Assembly: GCA_963575745.1 (NCBI GenBank)
Contig: CAUYUJ010018038.1
Coordinates: 130,001 to 194,000, forward strand
Direction: 5' to 3'
DNA length: 64,000 nt
From: Prorocentrum cordatum
Taxonomy: Eukaryota; Sar; Dinophyceae; Prorocentrales; Prorocentraceae
Each line of letters begins with the position of its first letter. Position 1 is the stretch's first letter. The translations under genes were made by a program, and so were the position numbers. The notes under the pieces were generated by a model. It ran no database searches, had not been told where the DNA came from, and was given only the letters and a program-made list of their open reading frames with translations. Below are positions 52,780 to 63,720 of the stretch, piece after piece.

Positions 52780-53305
52780 GAATTCAACGCCGCGGATCAA
52801 CGTGGCCGCTACGTCCTGACATTCATACATTCAGAGATCGTGTCAGAAACCAACCCTGGGACTGCAACACGGCGAACCAACATGACTGATGAGTCCTGAC
52901 AACCCTGAACCGCGTCAGAACACCAGTCACGGGACGTCCACCATACGACCCCCTGGAAACTGCTACAAACGTGTAAGACGAACGTGCGCGGTGGCATCGC
53001 GAAAGCCACAGCTTGAAAACGAACCGCCATCCATTCGTGAAGCTGCTGCAAACTTTTGAGACGACTGCTCGCGGCGCCAAGGCGACAGCCACATTTTAAA
53101 AACGGCCCGCCCTCCGTCCGCGAAGCTGCTTGCAAACTTGGAAAACAATGCTCGCGGCAAGAGAGCGAGGGCCACGCTTTGAAAAAGAACCGCCCTCCGT
53201 TCGCGAGACTGTTTACAACCTCTTGAGACGAACGTGCACGGTGCTAGGCGAAAGGCGCACGTTGAAAACGACCCGCCCTCCATCCGTGAACGTGTTGTAC
53301 ATTCC
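52780..53305 (+). repeat. ~70- to 85-bp tandem repeats
   Basis: First units resemble 34125-34265 (CGTGTCAGAAACCA, GCGTCAGAACACCAG). Then four ~85-bp units (AACG.CCGCCCTCC.TCCG with GCGAAGCTGC) from about 52960 to 53300. Confidence 0.75.
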
Positions 53306-53505
53306 AAGCTTCAGGATCACCAATGGAGATCAAGTCTCAGGCGAAACGCCCAGCCCACCCCACCGACACGTCTGGGCTCACGACAGGGAAACGTTACCCT
53401 TACGGAAAAGACATGGAGGAGGACCCTCCTCCCTCCTGGCTCACCCCCTAAACCATCGATCCTACATCCCACCCCTTCCGTTAATAAGGCAAGAGGTCAA
53501 GGAAC
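53306..53505. other. Unassigned sequence
   Basis: Includes AAGTCTCAGGCGAAACGCCC (53330), the dispersed GTTTCGCCTGAGAC motif. Confidence 0.35.
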
Positions 53506-53870
53506 GAGGGAGGGGGGGAGGAGGAAGGAGGAGGAGGGAGAGGAAGAGGAGGAAGAGGAGGAGGGAGGAGGGAGGATTGAAGAGGGAGGAGGGCGGAGGG
53601 AGGGGGGAGGAGGGAAGAGGGAGGAAGAAGGAGGAAGAGAGAGGAGCAGGAGGAAGAGCAGGAGGAGGAGGAGGACCCCCCTCCCTCCTGACTCCCCCTT
53701 CGACCATCGAGCCTTCATCCTCCTCCCCCCCCAGCCCCCAACGACCTCTACAAGGCCGGAGAAGGAAGGATCAGGGAGGAGGGACGGGGGAGGAGGAGGG
53801 AGAAAGGAGGGAGCGAAGGAGGTAGGGACGGAGGGGGAGGAGGGAGAGAGGAGGGGGAGGCTGGCTGGCT
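53506..53870 (+). repeat. GGA-rich microsatellite tract
   Basis: AGGAGGAGGGAGGAGG-type purine tracts with a C-rich break at about 53683-53750. Confidence 0.85.
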
Positions 53871-54670
53871 GGGGTGGCCCACTTGGCGGCGTTCGCACGC
53901 TCGGGCACGCATGATTTTAGTGGGCCTGACCGGGCAGGAGGAAGCCTCCCGCGACGGAGCATCCCCACACCGACCACTGTGCCTCCAAGCGGGCTGGTCC
54001 ATGGCCACCTCTGGTGCCTGGAAAACCGGCGATGGAAGGGACAGCGACCGTGTCAGGGGTGGGATGGGCCGGAAGAGAGTCCGCGTCTCAACTTCCGGGA
54101 GTTTAGCCCTGTCCCCCAACACCCGCAATCAGAACAGCGTGCGCGAAGCGCCACTGCTGACAGGCAGACAGGGAGGGGAGACGAAGACCCTCCGTGGGAA
54201 ACCGACGGAAATTCGATCCCAGCCCAACCTGGCCGACGTCGCATCCAGTTGCCGCAGCGTCCCTGCTGGAGAAACGGCCCTGAGCAGGGAACGCGCCACC
54301 GGAAGGAGGGAGGGAGGGAAGACGTCATCGCAGCCGTCGCCCAGGACACCCCCAGCCTCGTCTCATCGACGCGCGAGCAGAAAGGGGTGGAGGAGGAGGA
54401 GGAGAATTCGGGAGAAGTCGGCTTCGACGCAGTCGAGTTTCGTCTGGGCGGGTGCCGCGTCGGGAGCCCAGAAGCACTTGGGGCCCTAAGGGCGGCACAG
54501 GACCCGTGGGCCCCAGAGATCAGGGCACGGGCTCTAGTGCGGGATATGTTTACCCCGAGACAACCGAGAAATTACATACTTCCCATTCTTTGTGGGGGGC
54601 CGCAGGGGTCGAAAAGCCCCTTGATACTTCCCCCGTCAGACGCTTTGGCTCGACGGCCACAGACTTTGCA
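53871..54670. other. Unassigned sequence
   Basis: A 281-aa plus frame (53874-54719) is open but has no recognisable domain. Confidence 0.35.
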
Positions 54671-56770
54671 TCACCACATGGAGGCATGCTTTGCATACTC
54701 CATGGTGTGCGATGCGTGAACGGCTCTTAGGCCAATCTGGACAGATCGCCTAGTGATTAAATCCCCTCGGGTCTTTGGGATCCCTGGGGGCTGGGGCTTG
54801 CAAATCCTAAGCCATCTTTTGATGGTGGTGAGTCCTGACTTGCTGCTGATTGCCTCGTTGCACGAACTACAGCGCCATCTACTGCGGGAGGGGTGGAGGC
54901 GATGCGGGGTGGAGGAGACGGCCTGGCTCAACTCACTAATCCTCCAAGCTCTGGTTCGTTTTGCTCCTGAAGCCTCCTGGACCTCCTGGGACGACGGATC
55001 TCGAGCGACAGCATCGACGTGGGCGCGGAGGAGGCGTTTCCACACGAGCGAGGCCGTCGCTCGCGCCTATTCATACAAGCGCATCTGCTCTGGGGATCGC
55101 GTGCTGGGCTGCGCCCCGCTCTGCCAAGGCGTCAGCCACCGCGTTGCCGAGCCAGGCCTGCTCGTCGAGGTGCAGCGCGATCATATCCTCGGCCTCCAGG
55201 TGGCTGCTGACGCGGCGCAGTTCGACCTGCTCGGATGGGTGCTCGTGCCCTGGGCTACGCTGCCGCAGGGCGCTCTCCATGGCGTCCCAGATGCCTCTGT
55301 TGCTTATTGGCGCGGCTGCTCTGACGTAGCGTGCCCTCTGCCATCCTCGGATTGCGACGTCTGAGTCGGTCCATATGAGCACTCTACCCTTGGTGGATCT
55401 CAGCGCCTGGACGATGGCCCACAACTCTGCACGGTTGTTGGTCTGACGTCGTCCTGGCAGTGGTCCGCACTGAGCTCGCTGCATCCTCCATGATCCATCT
55501 TCTTATGCCAAAATGGCCCATCCCCAGCCGCATCGTCTGCATCGCGGGTCGCTGGCGTGCCCCCCGCCGCTTCCGTCCGTGCTGAGGATTGTGATGTCGT
55601 CTGCGTCGAGGGTGCCGCCATCGTCGCCGAAGCTTATCGGTTGGTTGGTGGTCGTGCATTCAGGCGGCGTGGTCCACTCACGCGGTACCAGCCCTCTCAA
55701 CCATAAGCACGGCACGTGCTGGCTACCCTCGATCGCTCGTTCACGTAGCATGTTGGTCTTCACGTAATCCTCGCGGTCCTCGTCTCGCGCTGTGAAGGTG
55801 CCCCATACTCTGTGTAGGTCGTCGCAAACCAATCCACATTCGCATGTGTTGTCCGTGTTGTCGAAGGTCTGGTGCTTGCGCCCTGGCGTTCGCATCCCCG
55901 CGCAAGCTATTGCTTGAAGCATTCCTGCGTCGTGGTGCTTCCCTTGTCTGCGTAGCTTTCGTAATTTCCTGCTGCCGTCGTACGTGTCGATGCCCAACTC
56001 GCAGCCGTTGCCAAGCCAATGTTCCGTCCGCCGCATTGGCCCAGTGCTGGAGTTGGTGTGCTTCCAATATGGCGTGGATCACGTCGGCAGGGTCCCCACG
56101 GTGGTCGTCGCCTCCCATCTGCCATAGGTTGCCCTGGTTGTCGATCCACTCTGTTGGAGATGCTGCATCCCAGCCAATCTCCCACAGTGAAAGTATGACT
56201 GTCTCGCCTCTGTTTCTATCGGTGGATGGGAGGTACGTTGTGGAGGCGCTGGTAGATAACTGGCCATGTCTGGTGGGCCCCTCTGGCGTAGGTGGCCGCG
56301 TCGGCTCCACACGTCGAACCATGTGCCCGTCACTCTGAGGATGGCTGTAGCTGGGTCCGCATCCGCCAGGGTGAGGTAGGTGCGGAGGCATCTGCCCGAC
56401 CAGTGCTTCCCCAGCGCCCTGGCGCACCGACATTTTGCTGTCGTAATGGCTGTCGGCGCTTCTCCGTACACTCTGCATCCGTAGAAGTATGAGGCCATGG
56501 GACCCTGCGTGATCAAGGCTCTCTTGCGTTGAGCTCGCAGTCGGCGTAGCTTCAGCGCTATATTGCGTAGGCGTCCTGTTGCTTGTCGGCGCCCCTTGCT
56601 ATGTGTTGGCCTGCTCGTTGGCGTACGTCCTGCCCGATCCTGTCCGAGGTCTCGGCCAGTGGCCGCCGCCTTGATGTGAATGCCCTGCTGTCGCACGCGC
56701 CTGCAGATGGAGTGCGTCATGTCCATGTCGTTGCTGATGACAACACTCTTGTCAGCCATCTCGAGCCCTT
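54671..56770 (-). pseudogene. LINE ORF2 C-terminal half: thumb, RNase H, zinc ribbon (broken)
   Basis: On the minus strand the sequence reads as the part of a LINE polyprotein that follows the RT palm. It has KSVVISNDMDMTHSICRRV and ITQGPMASYFYGCRVYG (about 56755-56480), a segment in another frame (ETVILSLWEIGWDAASPTEW, about 56205-56145), a C-C-D-H knuckle (CECGLVCDDLH, about 55850-55820) and RNase H (ILSTDGSGG... RAELWAIVQAL... WTDSDVAIRGW... GNAVADALAERGA, 55590-55090). After a further frame change comes a terminal WRCSSC zinc ribbon (about 54870). The RNase H is interrupted by a single in-frame TAA at 55503-55505; both sides stay in the same frame. The upstream palm is missing and replaced by a GGA microsatellite at 56833. 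Confidence 0.7.
55071..55600 (-). pseudogene. RNase H domain of the LINE with in-frame stop
   Basis: A type I RNase H layout with first Asp in STDGSGG, Glu in NNRAELWAI, Asp in WTDSDVAIRG, and a GN.VADALAERGA end. It would remove RNA from the RNA-DNA hybrid during target-primed reverse transcription. A TAA at 55503-55505 follows GWGWAILA, and EDGSWRM... resumes directly after it in the same frame, so a single base change explains the break. Confidence 0.7.
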
Positions 56771-56825
56771 GCTCGCTCAGGCATGCACTCGCAACTCCCA
56801 TGCAGAGGCCCACCTTCAGGAGAGG

Positions 56826-57115
56826 GGGGGAGGAGGAGGAGGAGGAGGAGGAGGAGGAGGAGGAGGAGGAGGAGGCACGAATTGGGCCCCTGCTTCGAGA
56901 GTAGCGCAGTCGAGAGGGAGGGAGGGATGGAGGGAAGGAAAGAGAAAGGGAGAAAGAGAGAGGGGGAAGCAAAAAAAACAAAAATAACAAAAAACAGCAA
57001 CAACAACAAAAAGAGAGAGGAGAGAGCCCTAGAGGGCGGGAGGAGGGTACGCGGCGACAGCCACCTAGCCGCCGCCCTGTCCACAGCTAGCGCGAGCAAG
57101 GCAGCCTCCACATAG
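56826..57115 (+). repeat. GGA microsatellite and purine-rich tract
   Basis: (GGA)n 56833-56873, then AGGGAGGGAGGGATGG and A/G-rich DNA to about 57030. It occupies the place where the LINE RT palm would be expected. Confidence 0.85.
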
Positions 57116-57403
57116 CCCGTCTGGTTTGGGGTGGAACTTGGACTTGCCACCGCACGTGATTCCTGCGACTCCAGTGGTGGTGTTCCGCGGGCGTGCCAGA
57201 ATTCCGCACGCTGGCTCGCCACTGTCTCGCACACTCCCAGCCATGGAAAATGCGGTTCCTCGTTCGTATCCCACACAAGATACACGGTCATATGCGCGCC
57301 CTGGAGCGTTTGCCCGACTCGTGTCCCAGCGCGAGGGCACCCATCCGAAGACGCGACAACGACCTCTGGCCCAGCTGGACCTCCCACGAGGAAGGGGAGT
57401 CCA

Positions 57404-58030
57404 CTACATGCTGGAAGTCGGGAAACCAGGACGCAGGGAGAGATACGGTAATGAAAGACGATGCTGGCCAGCTGCCTGCCGCCAACGTTCCTCTGAGAAC
57501 CGTGCCAACTTGTCCTGCCTGGACCTCGACCTTGTACCTATCCCTGATGCCCTGCGGATGCTGGAGGGACCAGACTGGCCACTCCGGTATGCCCCAGGAG
57601 CTGAGAAGAACTTGAAAGGCCTTGGCCCACGCGTGGCCCAGCTACGCGCGCGCGCCCCGGAGACCGTTTCGGCACAGGTCCCCGTCTGGAAGTGCCCACA
57701 GCGCTCTCTCCTGGATGCCACATCGCCCACCAGCCGCGCTGCCCCCGACAGGCGCCAGCCCATCTCGCTGAGCGCTGGTGCGGGCCCCCACCATGGCGGA
57801 ACGCCCAAAAAAAACGTGCCCAGCGCTCGTACGCCGCATCCGCGGCCTTCTCTCCATCAGACGCCCGGGCCCAGAGCCACCTGCCGAACTTGCAGGCGTC
57901 CACCTGTAGATCGAAGACGCCGGCCGCAGCGGATAGTGGAAGCTCCTCGCGAGTCACCAGGCCCGCCAGCGCTTAGACATGGGAGGCCACAGCGCTGACT
58001 CGATCCCTGCCCATGGCCAGTAGATCCAAG
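57404..58030 (-). pseudogene. LINE ORF2 pre-RT linker fragment
   Basis: Minus-strand frames read IYWPWAGIESALWPPMSKRW, then (after a frameshift) TREELPLSAAAGVFDLQVDA and AAYERWARFF...GGGPHQR. This resembles the region between endonuclease and RT of dinoflagellate LINEs. The first ~52 bp recur at 63365-63417. Identification rests on remembered family style and is tentative. Confidence 0.4.
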
Positions 58031-58039
58031 TCGCTACGC

Positions 58040-58200
58040 CATGGGAGACCCAGGAGAGCGTTTCTTTATGCTCGGCGATGACGGGCGTCATGGGGGGGGG
58101 GGGCGGAGGGGGGGTATGACGCAACGACCCGTCCCCCGCCGTGTGGCTCCGGCACCACAGCCGCACCCGCGCGCACGACGCGACGAGCGACGAGCGACGA

Positions 58201-58244
<44 letters not shown>

Positions 58245-58282
58245 AACGACGAGGACGACGCGAACAAATTGTAGGTGGCGAT
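58040..58282 (+). repeat. G-run and CGA/GAC microsatellite
   Basis: A G-run at 58091-58101, and (GAC)n at about 58195-58258. Confidence 0.85.
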
Positions 58283-58605
58283 ATGCCTCACTGCGCCTTT
58301 GTAAACATCGCTCGCGTGCACCACAACGCGCGCGAACACCACAACACCTGCGTACACCGCAAGAACCGTGTGCAACGCACCGCCTGTGTACACCACAGTG
58401 TTTGCGCACACTACAGCGCCAGTGTACATGTGTACACCGGAGCACCCATGTGCAACAGATCGCCTGTGTACACCACAGTGTTTGCGTGCACCGCGGCGCT
58501 TGTGCACGCCACAGGGCCTGTCTACACCACAGCATCCGCATGCAACGCAGTGCGACTGTACACCAGTGCCTGCGTGCAGGACAGTGTTGATAACCGAATG
58601 CAACA
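58283..58605 (+). repeat. TGTGCACACCACAG satellite, second location
   Basis: Same unit family as 6430-7975 (GTGTACACCACAGTGTTTGC). Confidence 0.85.
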
Positions 58606-58609
58606 TTAT

Positions 58610-58805
58610 TTCCTCTTCCCTCCTCCACCTCCTCCACCTCCACCTCCACCTCCTCCTCCTCTTCCTCCTCCTCCTAATCCTCCTCCTCCTCCTCCTCCTC
58701 CTCCTCCTCCTCCTCCTCCTCCTCCTCTTCTCCTCCTCCTCCTCCTCCTCCTCCTCCTCCTCCTCCTCCTCCTCCTCCTCCTCTTCCTCCTCTTCCTCGC
58801 CTTCC
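58610..58805 (+). repeat. CTC triplet microsatellite
   Basis: (CTC)n with CAC and TTC variants. Confidence 0.95.
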
Positions 58806-59300
58806 TCCTTACAGCCTGTCGTGCGGGGTGGCGCTACACCGCACGTGCGCATGTCACCGCGCAGTGCACCGCATAATGGTCAATCGAATCGGGCCACTTG
58901 GTTCTCGCACGGCCAATTTCGCTGGAGACTCCTGGACGCTGATGAGAGAAGTTAGGGTGATGCGGGCGACACAACAGTTGTTGTGCCCGCGAGCACGGTG
59001 GCACAAACTGACGCTGTGTTGCACGCGGCTGCCGTGGTGTACACAGGCGGTGTGGGGTACACAGGCGCTGTGGTGCACGCAGGCACTGTGGTGTACACAG
59101 GCAATGTGGTGCAGATCGCCACCTACATGCTGGTGCTACCCGTCCTCCGTCATTCCTAAGCATTCCCAGACACCGCCGGCGCGAAGCAGGATGTCATCGA
59201 CCCCGTCCACACCCCCTCAGATGATTGCCGCGATCGGCCCGGAACAAATAACAGGCTCCAGCCGCATCCGCGCGCACGACGACGATGAGCGACGAGCCAC
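58806..59300. repeat. Unassigned, with inverted TGTGCAC units at 59015-59110
   Basis: GGTGTACACAGGC units, the reverse complement of the 6.4-kb family. Confidence 0.6.
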
Positions 59301-59326
59301 GAATGACGACGACGACGACGACGAAA

Positions 59327-59379
<53 letters not shown>

Positions 59380-59473
59380 TGCGGAACAGACTCCTATGCG
59401 GATTCTTACGCGGACACCTACGCGGATCCCAACGCGCACGGCGGCAGAGCCCGGAGCGCACTGGGAGGGAGCG
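59301..59473 (+). repeat. GAC triplet microsatellite
   Basis: (GAC)n 59306-59381, then CGCGGA-type units. Confidence 0.9.
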
Positions 59474-60300
59474 TTACGTCATGGGGGGGGGGGAGCGGGG
59501 GCCATGACGCCCGGCATGCCCCAAACAAAAAAAAATGGTTTCCAGCCAGCGATGTTTGGTCACCATGGCGATGGGCATCGGTTCCTGGTCCACCAAAGCA
59601 AGGACTGATGGCTCCTCCTTCTGGAAGGCCTGAAGGATCCGGTGGCCCCCCGACACCATAGCAGTGTGCTTGGTATCCTTGGCGTGAGGGCTGGCCTTGT
59701 GTTTGTATGCCCACGCTGCGAAAACCTGCAAGATTTCTGCGCGCCTCCTCTGCTGCTGGTTAGAAGCACTGGGTCGTCCGCGTGTAGCACTGCCCGAAAC
59801 CTCTGGGGAGCAGCCCAATCCAGCGCCTGCAAGGCCGAGGCCTCCAGATACGGATGGGCATCCACTTGGGCCTGCGAAGGTATCTCGCGCCTCTCCCTGA
59901 TATCCACCAGGTGCTGCCCTGACCACGTCTCCACCAGAGTCCCTGTGCATGACCATTCCCTAGCCTGTCACTGTGCAGGCATGGCCCGTCCCACGCCCAC
60001 CCCTCATCCAGCGCCCACGGGGGCGATCGAGAGCTCGTCGATGCACGAAGGAAAACACAGAGGTCCCAAACTGCCTCCTTCGGGACAGCCCTGCACGACG
60101 GCTTCCACGTGCACATAAGTGTGGTTCACATGCACGTGGTATCCATCTAGCATGGACCCGAGAATGGCCAGTGCCCCACCTGTGACCCCCGCCCGGTGGG
60201 CGAGCGTCCGAAGAAGCTGTTCTCGCCATACCCTCGGGAAAGCCTTCTGCTGCTCCCCGAAAAACCATCGAGATGGCCCTCTGCTGCCCTATGGCTGCAG
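59474..60300 (-). pseudogene. LINE reverse transcriptase palm fragment (frameshifted)
   Basis: The minus strand gives EQQKAFPRVWREQLLRTLAH (motif A region, about 60260-60200), then QGCPEGGSLGPLCF and CIDELSIAP (motif B region, about 60090-60025), ending at TGA near 60004. In a second frame, LHADDPVLL (59765-59790) is RT motif C. In a third, WAYKHKASPHAKDTKHTAMV (about 59700) matches the helix that follows motif C in LINE RTs. At least two frameshifts, so it cannot be functional. It is upstream of, and out of canonical order with, the linker at 57.4-58.0 kb, so more than one LINE copy contributed. Confidence 0.6.
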
Positions 60301-60439
60301 CGCGTATGTCAAATTCGCCGGCCCAACGGGCCAGAGGCGTGCTAAGATCTCTGGCGACTGGTAAACAATATTTCTAGTTCGCGCGCGCGGGGCGGCTCCT
60401 GGGGGTCCCAGGACGAAAAGTACCCCTGGCGGTCCGACC

Positions 60440-60650
60440 CAAGGATGGTTTTTCCTTTTGGGCGCGGCTCTCAAGCGTCGCAGAGCGCTCCTAGAGGGCC
60501 CCAAGAGTCCCCAAGACCCAAGACTGTCCAGGAGGGCTCCAGGTCGCCGACCGATCGGTCCAAGACGCCCAAGATAGCCTCCAGGCGGCCGCAGACGCCC
60601 CCAAGACGCCCAAAGAGGCCTCGAAGAAGCGTCTCAAGAGGGCCGCAGGA
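60440..60650 (+). repeat. CCAAGACGCCC decamer repeats
   Basis: Same decamer family as 3661-4265. Confidence 0.75.
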
Positions 60651-60699
60651 GGCAAACATGATCGACCCACGAACCCGGAAAGGAATATAAAAATGTAAG

Positions 60700-62085
60700 A
60701 CATGGCAACGTTTCAAAGACACCTGATTGGGCGACGGGCAAATGCAATGCTTAGTGTATCGACCTTGATGTACCGTGCCGAGGGCTGTGCTGTGCTGTGC
60801 CGTGCTGAATTGCGATGTGCCATGCCACGAGTGTGCTCTATAGCGCTGTGGATCGAGTCCTCCTTTGCGTCCGAGTCCTGACCGAACTGATCTGGATCTT
60901 AAGCTCGAGCTGCCTAAGCACATAACTAGTAGCTGCCCCAGAGTTGATTGACAAGGGAACATGCCAGGAGGACGCGCCGCAGAACGTCCCAAGGGACGCG
61001 CCAGGCGACGTGCCAGGGGACGTGCCATGGGGACGCACCGCGGGACGTGCCAAGGGGACGCGCTACGGAATGTGCCAATGGACGTGCCACGGGACGTGCC
61101 AAGAGACGCACCAAGCGAGGTGCCAGGGGACGTGCCACGGGGACGCACCGCGGGACGTGCCAAGGGGACGCGCTACGGAACGTGCCAATGGACGTGCCAC
61201 GGGACGTGCCAGGAGACGCGCCGCGCGACGTGCCAGGGGGACTCGCCACAGGACGCGCCACGGAACGTGCCAAAGAACGTGCCAAGTTGCAATGCTGAGT
61301 GAGTGTATCGATCTTGATGTACCGTGCCGCGGGCTGTGCTGTGCTGCGCCGTGCTGAACTGCGATGTGCCACGTGACGATTGTGCTCTATAGAGTTGTGG
61401 ATCGAGTCCTCCTTTGCATCCGAGTCCTGGCCGAACTGATCTGGATCTTAAGCTCGAGCTGCCTGAGCACATAGTAGCTGCCCCAGAGCTAATTCACGGG
61501 GGGCATGCTAGGAAGACGCGCCGCCGAAAGTTCCAAGGGACGCGCCAGGCGACGTGCCAGGGGACGTGCCATGGGGACGCACCGCGGGACGTGAGAAAAG
61601 GGACGCGCTACGGAACGTGCCAATGCATTATGGACGTGCCACGGGACGTGCCAGGGGACGCGCCGCGCGACGTGCCAGGGGGACTCGCCACAGGACGCGC
61701 CACGAAACGTGCCAAAGAACGTGCCAAGTTGCAATGCTGAGTGAGTGTACCGATCTTGATGTAATGTGCCGAGGGCTGTGCTGTGCTGCGCCGTGCTGAA
61801 CTGCGATGTGCCATGCCGCGATTGTGCTCTACCGCGTTGTGGATCGAGTCCTCCGTTGCATCCGAGTCCTGGCCGAACTGATCTGGATCTTAAGCTCGAG
61901 CTGCCTGAGCACATAGTCCACGCAGTAGCTGCCGCAGAGCTAATTGACAAGGAAACATGCCAGGAAGACGCGCCGCGGAACGTTCCAAGGGACGCGCCAG
62001 GCGACGTGCCAGGGGACGTGCCATGGGGACGCACCGCGAGACGTGCCAAGGGGACGCGCTCCAGAACGTGCTGGGGACAAGCGTC
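60700..62085 (+). repeat. ACGTGCCAGGGG 10-12 bp satellite in ~440- to 540-bp units
   Basis: ACTGATCTGGATCTTAAGCT occurs at about 60887, 61436 and 61877. Each is followed by CATGCCAGGAGGACGCGCCG-type units and then TTGCAATGCTGAGTGAGTGT. Confidence 0.85.
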
Positions 62086-62280
62086 GTGTCGGTGGCCTGG
62101 ACACGTAAAAACACGGTGCCAGCTCGGGACAACCATGAGAGATACCCCCTGGGTGGCCTGGACACGTAAAACACGTGGTTCCAGCTCGGGACAATCATGT
62201 TAGAGATCTCCCTGGGTGGCCTGAGCATGAAAAAACACGTGGTTCCAGCTCGGGACAGCCATGTTAGATACCCCTCTGCG
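62086..62280 (+). repeat. ~63-bp tandem repeat
   Basis: GGTGGCCTGGACACGTAAAA with CCAGCTCGGGACAACCATG, at about 62091, 62152 and 62215 plus a partial copy. Confidence 0.85.
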
Positions 62281-62575
62281 TGACTTGGATACGCTGAATT
62301 CGCGCTCCCGCTCGAGACATCCTCACAACGTCTTCCCTGGAGAGGCCCCCAAAGCGCATCCCCCTGTTCAGAGCAAGAAGCCATCACTTTTCCTCATAAT
62401 TCGGCGTTGGGCCCGACGCCTTCTGAAACCAAGCGTTTCGCTCGAGACATCCCCAACTCTGCAAAACCAGCGTTTCGCTCGAGACATCCTCAACACATTC
62501 TGAAAAACAAGCGTTTCGCTCGAGACATCCTCAAAAATAATTCCGCCGGCCCTAATCCCGCACGTAATTCATCGC
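62281..62575 (+). repeat. GCGTTTCGCTCGAGACATCC repeats
   Basis: Five copies, with AAGCGTTTCGCTCGAGACAT at about 62431, 62469 and 62510 among them. Confidence 0.85.
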
Positions 62576-62659
62576 AGAATAATTTCGCCAGCCATACAGC
62601 CGTCAGATCCGGGGGTAAACAGCTAAAAGAGAACCCTGGGCTCGAGCCCTTTCCGGGAA

Positions 62660-63065
62660 AAACATAGATTTCCATTTGGTTCTTGAAGGATTTGGGCGTT
62701 CTCATCTGTTCCGCTTCCCGACGCTCAAAGACGGCCCACGAGGCCACAAATATCGTCCCAAGACGGCCCAAGAGGCCCCAAGAGAGCCCCAAGAGGGCCC
62801 AGGAGGGCCCCAAAACGGCCCCAGAGGCGCCCAAGATCGCCCAAGAAGGCCCCAAGACGGCCCCAAGAAGGCCCAAGAGGGGGAACACGAACCACCAAGT
62901 CGAGCCTTCCGCCCCAAGAGGCCGCAAGAGAGCTCGGGAGGCCCCCATGGAGGCCCCACGAGGTCCCGAAGAGGCCCAAAAAGAGGCGCCAAGAGGCCCC
63001 CAAACGACCCCCACGAGGCCCCAAGAGGCCACCAACGCGCAAGCAAACGCCTGCGATGGCTCAAT
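62660..63065 (+). repeat. CCCAAGAGGCCCC decamer satellite
   Basis: Decamer family with the GATTTGGGCGTTCTC spacer also found at 3880. Confidence 0.8.
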
Positions 63066-63364
63066 ACGGGCCGGTGGAATGAGCGAAGCGATCCGCCGCC
63101 CCACTGGGTACGGCGCGTGAGATCCACAGCATGGTCTTCAATAGTGAATTGTGTAAGCCTTCTCTCCAGCGCGCTTTTCATACCTACCCCTGCCTCTGAG
63201 CCGTCGCAACCCCTTCTAATGTCCTCCCCGCGCCTCGCTCATTCCGCCGGCCCGGGTGCCCCGGCTGCGGCCGGGACGCCTTCTGACCGCCATTTCCGTC
63301 CCAAGACGACCCCCCTGACCCCCCTTTCACGTGCTAGCCTCCCAGGCGCCGCCAGGCGCTCTCA
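63066..63364. other. Unassigned sequence
   Basis: Nothing recognised. Confidence 0.3.
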
Positions 63365-63417
63365 GCGTTTAGACATGGGAGGCCGCAGCGCTGGCTTGAT
63401 CCCTGCCCATGGCCAAT
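63365..63417 (-). repeat. LINE linker fragment (second copy)
   Basis: About 52 bp (ATGGGAGGCCGCAGCGCTGG and on) nearly identical to 57972-58023. On the minus strand it reads YWPWAGIKPALRPPMSK. Confidence 0.45.
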
Positions 63418-63494
63418 AGACCTGGCCCGGCACAGAAACGGAAAGAGCGCTTCAGAAACAGAAACCGAAATTACTCACACCACGGTTCGTACTG

Positions 63495-63720
63495 GGAGCC
63501 TTGGCGTTCAGAGCTTGTTACGTCACCCCTCGCTCTTGGGAGCCTTGGTGTTCAGAGATTGTTGCGTTGCCGCCCGTTCCTGGGCCTTGGCTGGGCCTTG
63601 GTGTCAGGAACTTGTTACGTCACCGCTCTCTGCTGTGAGCCTTGGTCTTATCAGCTTGTTTACGTCACCGTTCGCTCTTGGGAGCCTTGGTGTGAAGAGC
63701 GTTTTGCGTTACCGATCGCT
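63495..63720 (+). repeat. ~44-bp tandem repeat
   Basis: GGGAGCCTTGG.GTTCAGAG with TTGTTACGTCACC, about five units. Confidence 0.8.

Noticed and set aside
52885-52930. Possible hammerhead ribozyme (CTGATGAGTC... with a CTGAC/GTCAG stem)
   Set aside because: The conserved GAAA after stem II is missing (GAAC, misplaced) and stem II does not start at the required position.
53874-54719. 281-aa plus-strand frame
   Set aside because: No domain or codon signal; overlaps the 3' end of the minus-strand LINE relic.
55500-55521. GCCATTTTGGCATAAG, similar to the DinoSL 3' end (minus strand)
   Set aside because: It encodes the conserved GWAIL strand of the RNase H domain, so coding origin explains it.
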